From Xylanibacter ruminicola (GTDB lineage Bacteria > Bacteroidota > Bacteroidia > Bacteroidales > Bacteroidaceae): a DNA stretch of 64,000 bases. Numbering within the stretch: the stretch's first letter is position 1; each line of letters opens with the position of its first letter. Positions 43,394 through 52,057 of this stretch are shown here, one piece after another. The notes under the pieces were generated by a model. That model ran no database searches. It worked only from the letters and a program-made list of their open reading frames with translations, and was not told where the DNA came from. A program made the position numbers and the translations under genes. The DNA lies in the NCBI GenBank assembly GCA_015060625.1, contig SUYC01000004.1, forward strand, positions 1 to 64,000, in the 5' to 3' direction.

Positions 43394-44470
43394 ATGCTTT
43401 TAAGATTTTTTGCACTCTTCGTGATGAGCCTCGGAATGACTACAGTTAATGCACAGTCATTACCCAATCATAACATCACTATCTTCAGCGCTACAGATAG
43501 TACCAACCACTATGCTAACGGCGTGGTAATCACAGCCTATCACAACACACTCTACTGCATGTGGCAGAGCTCGCCGCAGAATGAGGATAGCGACGACACA
43601 AAAGTGGTATTCAGCACCAGCACCGACGAGGGACTCACATGGAGTAAGCCCACGACACTGGCGCAGCCCACCGCCGACTACTATTGCACCTCTGGCGGGT
43701 GGACGGTGGCTGGCGACACACTCACCGCCTTTATCCACATCTGGCAGAAAGGCATAGAGCCACGCGAGGGCACCACCAACTACAGCACGACCACCGATGG
43801 TCTGCACTGGACCCAACTACAAGCCGTAACCATGGCCGACGGCACGCCCATGCAGGGGGTAATAGAGCAAGACCCACTGAAGCTGTCTGACGGGCGCCTG
43901 GTGGGTGCAGCTCATTTCAGTCCTGGGCTGCACGTATGTCCTATCTACACCAGCCAGTCCAATGGGCATGGCGGCTGGCACAAGGCACAGTTCCAGGGCA
44001 CCGACATCGGCAAGACTACGCGCGAGTTAGAGCCCAGCCAATACTGCCGCAAGGATGGCAGCATCGTGATGATTTTCCGCGACCAGAACAGCAGTTTCCG
44101 CAAGTTGGCATCCATCAGCACCGATGGTGGCATCTCGTGGTCTGACCCTACCCTCACCGAGCATCTGGATGCCCGCACCAAGCAGTGTGCAGGTAATCTG
44201 CCCGACGGCACCGCCTATATGGTCAGTTGTCCATCGGACAGCAAAATGCGCTGGCCTTTAGTGTTGCAGTTGTCGGATGACGGTTTCAGTTGGAACCACA
44301 CCATCCAGCTTCGCAGCAAGGAGGAGCTCCCACCCCGCCACTATAAGGGGCGTTACAAGACCCTTGGTTATAGCTATCCCAAGGCCTTTGTTTGGCACAA
44401 CAAACTATTTATCGGCTATTCCGTCAACAAAGAAGACGTTGTCTGCACCATCGTACAGCTATCGTTTTAA
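43394..44470 (+). CDS. Secreted Asp-box (BNR) beta-propeller protein, sialidase-like fold
   Basis: Product of 358 aa with a signal peptide (about 1-21, MLLRFFALFVMSLGMTTVNA). Four Asp-box motifs are visible: STSTDEGLTWS, STTTDGLHWT, SISTDGGISWS and LSDDGFSWN, which define a six-bladed sialidase-like propeller. The Arg triad and FRIP motif of true GH33 sialidases are not evident, so the substrate is unknown. In a pectin locus it could be an unassigned glycosidase. An upstream in-frame extension overlaps the preceding terminator and promoter, so ATG 43394 is used. It is monocistronic with its own promoter. Confidence 0.75.
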   Translation: MLLRFFALFVMSLGMTTVNAQSLPNHNITIFSATDSTNHYANGVVITAYHNTLYCMWQSSPQNEDSDDTKVVFSTSTDEGLTWSKPTTLAQPTADYYCTSGGWTVAGDTLTAFIHIWQKGIEPREGTTNYSTTTDGLHWTQLQAVTMADGTPMQGVIEQDPLKLSDGRLVGAAHFSPGLHVCPIYTSQSNGHGGWHKAQFQGTDIGKTTRELEPSQYCRKDGSIVMIFRDQNSSFRKLASISTDGGISWSDPTLTEHLDARTKQCAGNLPDGTAYMVSCPSDSKMRWPLVLQLSDDGFSWNHTIQLRSKEELPPRHYKGRYKTLGYSYPKAFVWHNKLFIGYSVNKEDVVCTIVQLSF

Positions 44471-44502
44471 ATCAAACTTAATACAATATTTTTTTGATTT
44501 TT

Positions 44503-44533
44503 TTGGCTGAATAAAAGTTTTGTTTTAACTTTG
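44503..44533 (+). promoter_or_regulatory. Promoter of the transmembrane AraC regulator
   Basis: TTGG (44503-44506), 19 nt, TAACTTTG (44526-44533). It shares the AATAAAAGTTTT spacer block with the promoter at 43339. GGCTG and CAGCC flank the promoter as a 5-bp inverted pair. Confidence 0.8.
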
Positions 44534-44563
44534 CAGCCAATAAAACTACTGTTTACAAATAAA

Positions 44564-47092
44564 ATGAAGAGGAATATTCTCCTAACTATACTCGTATTAC
44601 TTACAACTCTGCCAACTAAAGCCCAATCACAATGCATAGTGACACATTATGATGAGTTTAGTGGCATGGCCCAATGGTATGTCACACAGATCGTGCAAGA
44701 CCATCAGGGGATGATGTGGTTTGCCACATGGAACGGTCTGAACCGCTATGACGGCTACGAATTCCAATGCTTCAAGTCGAGACCGGGCGACGGCATCGAC
44801 ATCCCCAGCGATCGCATACGAGACATGATACTGGCCGACGATGGCAACCTGCTATGCCAGATAGAAGGGCGCGTGTTTCTCTTCGACGTAAAAGGGTGCC
44901 GATACCAACCTCTGGCGCGAGAGAAAGAGCTCTCACTCATCAAGTATTTCGACCGCAAGCACCAACAAGAGGTGGCCCATTATGACGAGCCTTACCTGCA
45001 CACCGACCGATATGGAGTGGAATGGAAAATCTGCAATGACGGACAACTATTCACCCGCCAATCCAAATCGGGCAACTGGATGCCCTATAAGCCCAATATC
45101 GCCTTAGGACAGAAAGTGAAATACAGCACGACCGACCGCGGAGGAAACGTGTGGCTCATCAGTAGCTACGGAGCCTACCGACTGATTTTCAAGAAGAAGC
45201 CATACCAGATGCTGCCACAAGAGAAGTCGGCACAGATACGCTGCTTTTATGTGGACTCACGCCAACGCTACTGGATAACAAGCAAAGATGATGCAACAAT
45301 AAGATTGTACGCGCGCGACAACACTTTATTAGGCTATTTAGGGAAAGACGGTCTTCTGCACCACAACTACACATCGTTCGGATCGCCCATCTACTGCATG
45401 CTGCAGGACTCTAAAGGTGTGTTCTGGCTGGGCAGCAAGCCCAACGGACTGTTCAGACTGACGGAACAGAAAGACGGCTCCTTCGGCATAGAACACTTCA
45501 ATCATACCAAGGAGCAGAGTTCGCTGAGCTTCGACCACGTGGTCTTTATGAAGGAAGACCCACGAGGACGACTATGGATAGGCACCTTTGACGGCGGACT
45601 GAACTGCGTGGAGCACCCACATGAGAAGGCATTGCATTTCACCCACAAGGCCAACGGACTGAAAGTGCCTCAGGATGCCTGTCTGCGCATCCGCCATATC
45701 CACATCACCAAAGACGGGAAAATGCTGGTGGCAACGACAACAGGACTGCTGGTGGCCGACGTGAACACAACCAACGTGAAAGCCATTAAATGGCATCACC
45801 ACACCAAAAATGCACACCGCAGTTCGAGCCTGAGCAACAACGCCACGATGTTTGTGGCCGAGGACAACCACCAGCAGCTGTATATCTGCACAGAAAGTGG
45901 AGGCGTGAACAAGATTCTCTCGGAAGACATCCTGAGCGATGAGCTGAAATTCAGACACTTTGACACTTCCACGGGAATGCCATCGGATGTAGCACTCTCA
46001 GCCTATGTTGAGGGCAACAGCCTATATATTGTAAGCAACAATCAAATCATATGCCTAGCCACTAATGACCAGAACAACAATCTGAGCGCTAAGTACGACA
46101 GCTATCTGTGGAACGACCATCTGCGCTTCTCAGATGCCACCTCGCTACTGCTGCCCGACGGCAGGCGCATCTTCGGGCTGCAAGACGGCGCTTTCGTGAT
46201 AGCCCCCAGCGACATGAGGAAAAGCCGATTCACACCACCGATAGCACTGACAGGCATATCCATACAGAACAGGCCGACAGACTATGCCGTGAATGCGATC
46301 GACACGCTGACGCTCACAGCATCTGAGCGCAATATCACCATCACCTTTGCAGCCCTCGACTACTCTGACGACGGTGATATCCACTACGCATTCCGACTAA
46401 GAGGCGGTAGCGACCAATGGAACAACATCGGCACAAACCACTCGGCCACATTCCTCGACCTGCGCCCCGACACGTATGTGCTCGAAGTGCGATCTACCAA
46501 CAGCGAAGGTGTCTGGAGCGACAATATCCGTCAACTGGTAATCATCGTAAAACCCACATTCTGGGAAACAGCATGGGCCAAGGTACTTTACACACTGCTA
46601 GTGGCACTGACGGTATGGGGCATACTGCGCACCCAACGACATATCAGAAGACTAAAACGGCAGCAAAACGAACTGCACGAGGCTTACCTGGCCCTGCTGA
46701 ACGCCAAAGAGAACGAGAAGCCGAAGACCACGACCGAGAAGAAACAGCCTGCGATGAAACCAGAAGACGAGGCTTTCATGAAGCGCGCCATGACATTCAT
46801 CGAACAGCATCTGGGCGATGCCGACATCAACATCGGCGACATGGCCGAGGCCACTGCCACGAGCCGTTCTGGACTGAACCGCAAGATGAAATCGCTGTTG
46901 GGTGTCACCCCGCTCGACTTCATACGTGAGGCACGCATCCGGAAGGCCTGCCAGATGCTGAAGAACGGTGCATCGGTTAATGACGCGGCCTACAGTTGCG
47001 GCTTCTCCGATCCGAAGTACTTCGGTAAGTGCTTTAAAGCCGAAATGGGCATGACGCCGACAGAATATAAGGTGAAAAATTCTGCCACCTGA
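44564..47092 (+). CDS. Transmembrane propeller-AraC regulator without kinase or receiver
   Basis: Product of 842 aa. It has a signal peptide (about 1-21), periplasmic propeller blades (about 30-570; MMWFATWNGLNRYDGYEF, LWIGTFDGGLNCVE), a Y_Y_Y domain (about 590-655, NITITFAALDYSD...RLRGGSDQWNNIG) and a membrane helix (about 672-690). A short charged coiled segment (about 692-735) and an AraC helix-turn-helix (about 735-842, INIGDMAEATATSRSGLNRKMKSL...DAAYSCGFSDPKYFGKCFKAEMGMTPTEYK) follow. The kinase, ATPase and receiver domains of a normal HTCS are cleanly missing, with no frameshift. Signalling would have to go straight through the membrane, as in one-component systems such as ToxR. It is probably the local regulator of the susC pair 4 and 5 operons. 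Confidence 0.9.
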   Translation: MKRNILLTILVLLTTLPTKAQSQCIVTHYDEFSGMAQWYVTQIVQDHQGMMWFATWNGLNRYDGYEFQCFKSRPGDGIDIPSDRIRDMILADDGNLLCQIEGRVFLFDVKGCRYQPLAREKELSLIKYFDRKHQQEVAHYDEPYLHTDRYGVEWKICNDGQLFTRQSKSGNWMPYKPNIALGQKVKYSTTDRGGNVWLISSYGAYRLIFKKKPYQMLPQEKSAQIRCFYVDSRQRYWITSKDDATIRLYARDNTLLGYLGKDGLLHHNYTSFGSPIYCMLQDSKGVFWLGSKPNGLFRLTEQKDGSFGIEHFNHTKEQSSLSFDHVVFMKEDPRGRLWIGTFDGGLNCVEHPHEKALHFTHKANGLKVPQDACLRIRHIHITKDGKMLVATTTGLLVADVNTTNVKAIKWHHHTKNAHRSSSLSNNATMFVAEDNHQQLYICTESGGVNKILSEDILSDELKFRHFDTSTGMPSDVALSAYVEGNSLYIVSNNQIICLATNDQNNNLSAKYDSYLWNDHLRFSDATSLLLPDGRRIFGLQDGAFVIAPSDMRKSRFTPPIALTGISIQNRPTDYAVNAIDTLTLTASERNITITFAALDYSDDGDIHYAFRLRGGSDQWNNIGTNHSATFLDLRPDTYVLEVRSTNSEGVWSDNIRQLVIIVKPTFWETAWAKVLYTLLVALTVWGILRTQRHIRRLKRQQNELHEAYLALLNAKENEKPKTTTEKKQPAMKPEDEAFMKRAMTFIEQHLGDADINIGDMAEATATSRSGLNRKMKSLLGVTPLDFIREARIRKACQMLKNGASVNDAAYSCGFSDPKYFGKCFKAEMGMTPTEYKVKNSAT

Positions 47093-47187
47093 GGGGGAAT
47101 TTTGTGTCAAAATGGACGTTTTGGCACAAAATCACACCCCATTGAAACAATCTTCCACACTATTTTGCTTCGATTGCCATAATTTTG
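47071..47187 (+). promoter_or_regulatory. Operator-like inverted repeat and promoter of susC pair 5
   Basis: ATTTTGTGTCAAAA (47099-47112) pairs with TTTTGGCACAAAAT (47119-47132) with one G-U pair and a 6-nt loop, inside GGGG...CCCC. GGTGAAAAATTCT (47071-47083) lies upstream, inside the end of the regulator gene. The -7 box is TAATTTTG (47180-47187). TTTGTGTCA to -7 is 79 nt, as at 35331/35410. A terminator role for the regulator gene is unlikely, since no T run follows. Confidence 0.65.
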
Positions 47188-47238
47188 CAGTCGATTAAAA
47201 TCATCTTTTAACTAATTACTTATATTTTTTAACTGGCA

Positions 47239-50190
47239 ATGAAGCAAAACTCTAAAAAACTGTCGATCATCCTGACTATGTCTATGCTCTGGATGACGAG
47301 CTTCGCCCAAAAGGCGATTACAGGTAGTGTGAAAGATGCCAATGGCGAGCCTCTGATTGGTGTAAGCATCTCAGCAGGCAGCGGCCACGGCACAGTAACC
47401 GACGCGGACGGGCATTTCGCATTAAAGGACGTGAGCCCGTCGGCCATCCTGAAATTCTCGTATGTAGGATACAACACCCAAGAACTGAAAGTGGGCAATC
47501 AGCATGACATCAACGTCGTCCTGCAGTCGAGCTATGAGTCGCTCGACGAGGTAGTGGTAGTGGGCTACGGCGTGATGAAGAAGCGTGACCTCTCGGGCTC
47601 TATCTCCCAACTGAAACCGAAGGATATCACCGCAGTTCCCACCACCAACGTGCTGGAGAGTCTGCAAGGAAAGATAGCCGGACTCGACATGACACCCTCA
47701 AGCGGTGCCGTAGGAGCTGGATTCAGCTTCAACGTGCGCGGTAACCGATCACTCACAGCATCAAACGCACCGCTAATCCTGGTGGATGGCATCGCCTACG
47801 GTTCCGACATCACCATCAATCCCAACGACATCGAGTCGATAGAGGTGCTGAAGGATGCCTCTACTACAGCCATCTATGGTAGCCGAGGAGCCAACGGTGT
47901 CATCATCATCACCACAAAGAAAGGTAAGGAAGGCAAAACCAAGGTGGAATTTAACGCCTATGCCGGACCGGTGATGAAGACACGCATGCCCAAGACCATG
48001 AATGCCCAGCAGAATGTGGACTTCCAGCGCGAGGCTCTGGTGGCTGCCGGCAGCTACACCGACGACTCGGCATTCCTCACATCTGAACAGCTGGAGTTGC
48101 TGCGACAGGGCGTCAGCATCGACTGGCTCGACCTGGTGATGCAAAGCGGTTTCACACAGAACTATCAAGCCAGCATCAGCGGAGGCACAGAAAGGACTCA
48201 AGCTAGCTTCTCGCTCGACTACCAGAACGAGAAAGGACTGCTACGCGGCGACCAAATGAACCGCTACGGGGGTCGACTGAACATCACCCACAAACTGGCT
48301 AACGCACTGGAGGTGGGCGCATCCATGCACCTGAACTACCGCAACCAGAACTCTTCGCCCAGCGGTGCCTATCACTACGCACGCACCTACTCGCCACTGG
48401 CCAAGCCTTACAACGAGGACGGCAGCATCAACCGTCTGCCACTATACGGCAGCAGCTCTACATCGGTCAACCTGCTGGTGGATCAGAACAAGGATAACTA
48501 TCTGAACGAGACCAAAGCCTACCGCCTGTTTGGCACTGGCTACCTTTCGTGGAACATCGTAAAGGAACTGAACTATCGCACCAATCTTGGTGTGGACCTG
48601 CAAAGCACGACACAGGGACTATTTCAGGGCATCAACTCATCATTCGCACAGGGCAACAGTAACCGCGCCTATGCGCAGAAAACAGAGACTCATAACAATG
48701 GCTATACCTGGGAGAACATCCTGACCTATAGTAACGACTTTGGCGTGCACCACCTGACAGCCATGGTGGGCCACAGCATGTCGAAGAGTCATTATGAAAA
48801 CCTGTCGGCCGACGGCAAGGGATTTGCCTTCGATGCCGCTCAGTATCACAACCTGACCAGCGCTGAAGCCGATAAGAATATCAGCAGCTCGCTCACAGAG
48901 TCGTCGATGATCTCTTATTTCGGACGTATCTACTACAAACTACTGGATAAATACATGCTCACCCTGACCATGCGTGCCGACGGCAGTTCTGTGCTGGCCG
49001 AGGGCAACAAGTGGGGCTACTTCCCATCGGTAGCTGCCGCATGGCGACTGAAAGAGGAGAACATACTGAAGAACGTGGATGCCATCAGCGACCTGAAACT
49101 GCGACTCTCCTATGGTCTCTCGGGCAACAGTGCCGTGAGTGCCTACCAGACAACGGGCGGACTGAACCAGACTTACTACGACTGGAACGGCACAGCGGCC
49201 TATGGCTACCGCCCCTACGGTCTGGCCAACAAGGACCTGAAATGGGAAAAGACACGCGTGCTCAACTTCGGTATCGACTATGGTATGTTCAACAACCGCC
49301 TCTATGCCACCATCGACCTCTACAAGACGTGGACCAGCGACCTGCTGCTGCCGATGCTGCTGCCTGGACACACAGGATTCGACCAGGTGATCAGTAATAT
49401 CGGAAAGACCGAGACTAAAGGTATCGACATCACCATCACCGGTGCCATCGTGGATAAGAAGGACTTCAAGTGGAATGCCGATCTGACCATGGGACACACC
49501 AAAGAGAAGATCGTCAGCATCAACAGCGATCAAGATGACGAACTCAACGGCTGGTTTATCGGACAGCCCACACAGGTGTACTACGACTATAATAAAATAG
49601 GTATCTGGCAGAGCAACGAGGAGGCCGAAGCGGCCAAATACGGACAGAAGCCTGGCGACATCAAGGTGGAGGACGTAAACCATGACGGACAGATAACCCC
49701 CGAAGCCGACCGCATGATTATCGGTCAGCGAACACCTAAGCTGACACTGGGATTCAACAACAAACTGCAATATAAGGCATGGGAGCTGGACTTCTTCCTC
49801 TATGGACGATTCGGACACACCGTTATCAACAACTTTAAACGAGGATTCATACGCAGCGGATGGCAGAACCAGAGTGTTTACGACTACTGGACACCCACCA
49901 ACCCTACCAACGACATGCCTCGCCCACTCTATGGCGACAACAACCCACTCTATGCCAGCACACTGGGATATGAGAAGGGAGACTTCGTGAAAATCAAGGA
50001 TATCACACTGGCCTATAACGTGCCACTGAAAGCCATCAGCAAGATAGGTTTGTCGCGCCTGCGCATCTATGGCACGATGAAGAACTTCTTCACCTTCAGC
50101 GGTGTGTCCGACTATGACCCAGAGGGCAATGGCTCTATCTATTACCCCATCACCAAGGAACTGGTGTTCGGCGTAAATGTAGCATTCTAA
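47239..50190 (+). CDS. SusC/RagA TonB-dependent transporter (pair 5)
   Basis: Product of 983 aa, the smallest of the five. Signal peptide about 1-24. The regulatory-like domain covers about 27-105 (ITGSVKDANGEPLIGVSISAG), the plug has LDEVVVVGYGVMKKRDLSGSI and VLKDASTTAIYGSRGANGVIIITTK, and the barrel ends in VFGVNVAF. It heads the longest operon of the window (SusD, CE8, esterases, GH3, GH43), so homogalacturonan or xylose-substituted pectin fragments are likely cargo. Confidence 0.95.
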   Translation: MKQNSKKLSIILTMSMLWMTSFAQKAITGSVKDANGEPLIGVSISAGSGHGTVTDADGHFALKDVSPSAILKFSYVGYNTQELKVGNQHDINVVLQSSYESLDEVVVVGYGVMKKRDLSGSISQLKPKDITAVPTTNVLESLQGKIAGLDMTPSSGAVGAGFSFNVRGNRSLTASNAPLILVDGIAYGSDITINPNDIESIEVLKDASTTAIYGSRGANGVIIITTKKGKEGKTKVEFNAYAGPVMKTRMPKTMNAQQNVDFQREALVAAGSYTDDSAFLTSEQLELLRQGVSIDWLDLVMQSGFTQNYQASISGGTERTQASFSLDYQNEKGLLRGDQMNRYGGRLNITHKLANALEVGASMHLNYRNQNSSPSGAYHYARTYSPLAKPYNEDGSINRLPLYGSSSTSVNLLVDQNKDNYLNETKAYRLFGTGYLSWNIVKELNYRTNLGVDLQSTTQGLFQGINSSFAQGNSNRAYAQKTETHNNGYTWENILTYSNDFGVHHLTAMVGHSMSKSHYENLSADGKGFAFDAAQYHNLTSAEADKNISSSLTESSMISYFGRIYYKLLDKYMLTLTMRADGSSVLAEGNKWGYFPSVAAAWRLKEENILKNVDAISDLKLRLSYGLSGNSAVSAYQTTGGLNQTYYDWNGTAAYGYRPYGLANKDLKWEKTRVLNFGIDYGMFNNRLYATIDLYKTWTSDLLLPMLLPGHTGFDQVISNIGKTETKGIDITITGAIVDKKDFKWNADLTMGHTKEKIVSINSDQDDELNGWFIGQPTQVYYDYNKIGIWQSNEEAEAAKYGQKPGDIKVEDVNHDGQITPEADRMIIGQRTPKLTLGFNNKLQYKAWELDFFLYGRFGHTVINNFKRGFIRSGWQNQSVYDYWTPTNPTNDMPRPLYGDNNPLYASTLGYEKGDFVKIKDITLAYNVPLKAISKIGLSRLRIYGTMKNFFTFSGVSDYDPEGNGSIYYPITKELVFGVNVAF

Positions 50191-50217
50191 ACAAACTAAA
50201 AACAAGTAAAAAAAACT

Positions 50218-51951
50218 ATGATGAAAAAATATATCTTTATGATAGGCCTCAGCATGACATTGGGCCTGTCATCATGCTCCGACTTTCTCGATGAGACCAA
50301 CCGTAATGCGGTGACTGCCGACGTGCTCTATGGCACCCCCGAAGGCTATGAGAATCTGGTCAACGCCTGCTATGCTTATACCAAGGCTTTCATGGGCAAT
50401 ACCGATGGCTACTCGCTCACTGAAATGGGTACCGACTGCTTTACGGGGGCTGGCAGTAGCTCGGGTAATGTGCCTGCACTGGCCTACTATGGAGCCGAAC
50501 TGAATCCGACACTCAAGTCGTTCCGCTATATGTGGAACGTGCTCTACAGCGGACTGAACTGCACGAATGCTGCCATCAGCCGCATTGACAATTCCGGACT
50601 GGACGAGGCCACCAAGCGCCACCGCTTGGGCGAGGTGCACTTTCTGCGTGCGCTCTATCTGCACCTGATTACCGAGATCTGGGGCGACGCCATCCTCTAC
50701 ACCAACGAGATTCGGGCCCCAGAGACAACGGCCATACGTACCCCGCAGGCGGAGATCTATCAGCAGATTTTTACCGACCTGGACGAGGCGGCCACATTGC
50801 TGAATGGCACACAGCCCAAAGAGAACGGCCGCGTGACACTGAATGCCGTAAAGGCTCTGCGCGCCCGCCTCGACCTCTATCGCGGCAACTATAGCGAAGC
50901 GGCTACGCTGGCCAAGGAACTGATAAACTCGGGTGCCTATGACCTGTACGACACGTTTGCCGACACATTCGACATGGTCAATGAGGCTGGGCAGAACAAC
51001 AAAGAGGCCATCTGGTGGGTGAACTATGCCGGCGATGCCAACGACCAGACACTGCTCTCGGCATTCTCTGTACGTCCTGGAGGTGAAGACTCACCTACCC
51101 TGGGCAATCGCGTGGGCAACCAGTCGCCTATCTTTGCCTGCATGAGCTACTGGATGGTAAGTGGATGCGGTGTGTGGGTAACGCCCGACACGCATGCGCC
51201 ATGGGTTCAGAGTCAGCCCACACTGGCCTATCTCCACTCATTCAACGAGCATATCGACCAGCGCTATGACGCAACGTTCAAAGGGGTATGGCTGGTCAAC
51301 AGCACCTCGTCTAACTATGATCCCAACTTTGGTCCAACCTATGGTGCGGCAGGTCCGCTGCAGATAGGCGATACGGCCTTTGTGGTATCGAAATATGTCT
51401 ATACGGATGAAGAGCGCGCACAACATCACTACAAGATCTATGATGCCAACGACGTGTTCGACCCTATCACACACAAGAGTTTCGGCACACGCGACTATTT
51501 CATCAGTGGCTACAAATTCCACGATAGCACCAATCCCACAGGATGGGAGTATTTCAGTGGGCGCGACTGGTTTGTGCTTCGTCTGGCTGAGATGTACCTG
51601 ATTGCTGCCGAAGCAGAGATGCAACAGGGCAACAAGACCGAGGCAGTACGCCTGCTGAACATCCTGCGCGAAAAGCGAGCCATCCCAGGACACGAAGCTG
51701 AGATGCGCATCACAGAGGCCGATCTGGATATTGACTTCATCCTGGATGAACGTGGACGTGAACTCTCGATGGAGCAGCAGCGATTCTTCGACCTGAAACG
51801 CACAGGCAAATTCATAGAGCGTATCAAGAGGATGAACCCTGACGTGGCCGACGTCATTCAGTCGTACCACCAGTTGCGCCCCATCCCCCAGTCGGAGATC
51901 GACGCACTGACCAACAAAAGTGAGTTCAAACAGAACGAAGGTTATCAATAA
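50218..51951 (+). CDS. SusD/RagB-like lipoprotein (pair 5)
   Basis: Product of 577 aa with lipoprotein signal MMKKYIFMIGLSMTLGLSSCSDFLDETNR. Core motifs are LGEVHFLRALYLHLITEIWGDAIL and FILDERGRELSMEQQRFFDLKRTGKF, and the end is the usual RPIPQSEIDALTNKSEFKQNEGYQ. A second ATG directly follows the first. It begins 27 bp after the susC stop. Confidence 0.94.
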   Translation: MMKKYIFMIGLSMTLGLSSCSDFLDETNRNAVTADVLYGTPEGYENLVNACYAYTKAFMGNTDGYSLTEMGTDCFTGAGSSSGNVPALAYYGAELNPTLKSFRYMWNVLYSGLNCTNAAISRIDNSGLDEATKRHRLGEVHFLRALYLHLITEIWGDAILYTNEIRAPETTAIRTPQAEIYQQIFTDLDEAATLLNGTQPKENGRVTLNAVKALRARLDLYRGNYSEAATLAKELINSGAYDLYDTFADTFDMVNEAGQNNKEAIWWVNYAGDANDQTLLSAFSVRPGGEDSPTLGNRVGNQSPIFACMSYWMVSGCGVWVTPDTHAPWVQSQPTLAYLHSFNEHIDQRYDATFKGVWLVNSTSSNYDPNFGPTYGAAGPLQIGDTAFVVSKYVYTDEERAQHHYKIYDANDVFDPITHKSFGTRDYFISGYKFHDSTNPTGWEYFSGRDWFVLRLAEMYLIAAEAEMQQGNKTEAVRLLNILREKRAIPGHEAEMRITEADLDIDFILDERGRELSMEQQRFFDLKRTGKFIERIKRMNPDVADVIQSYHQLRPIPQSEIDALTNKSEFKQNEGYQ

Positions 51952-52005
51952 ACAGAATGATTCATATATTTAAGTTATATTAGTTAGTTATACATTGCGT
52001 AGAAG

Positions 52006-52036
52006 AAAGGAGGAGTACGAGATGTATTCCTCCTTT
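52006..52036 (+). promoter_or_regulatory. Intercistronic hairpin with conserved 13-nt loop (before CE8)
   Basis: AAAGGAGGA (52006-52014) pairs perfectly with TCCTCCTTT (52028-52036) around GTACGAGATGTAT. The loop matches 11 of 13 bases of the loop at 35485-35497, and the stem differs by a compensatory pair. It ends 21 nt before the CE8 start. Its purine arm looks like a Shine-Dalgarno that would be sequestered in the stem. Confidence 0.6.
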
Positions 52037-52057
52037 AGAAACAAAAAAAAAGAGAAT

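Noticed and set aside
43394..44470. Calling the Asp-box protein a sialidase (GH33)
   Set aside because: Asp boxes only show the propeller fold; Arg triad and FRIP motif not found, and nothing else in the locus handles sialic acid.
48940..50205. 421-aa minus-strand open frame opposite SusC pair 5
   Set aside because: Antisense shadow of the SusC barrel; composition is biased and no family is recognisable.
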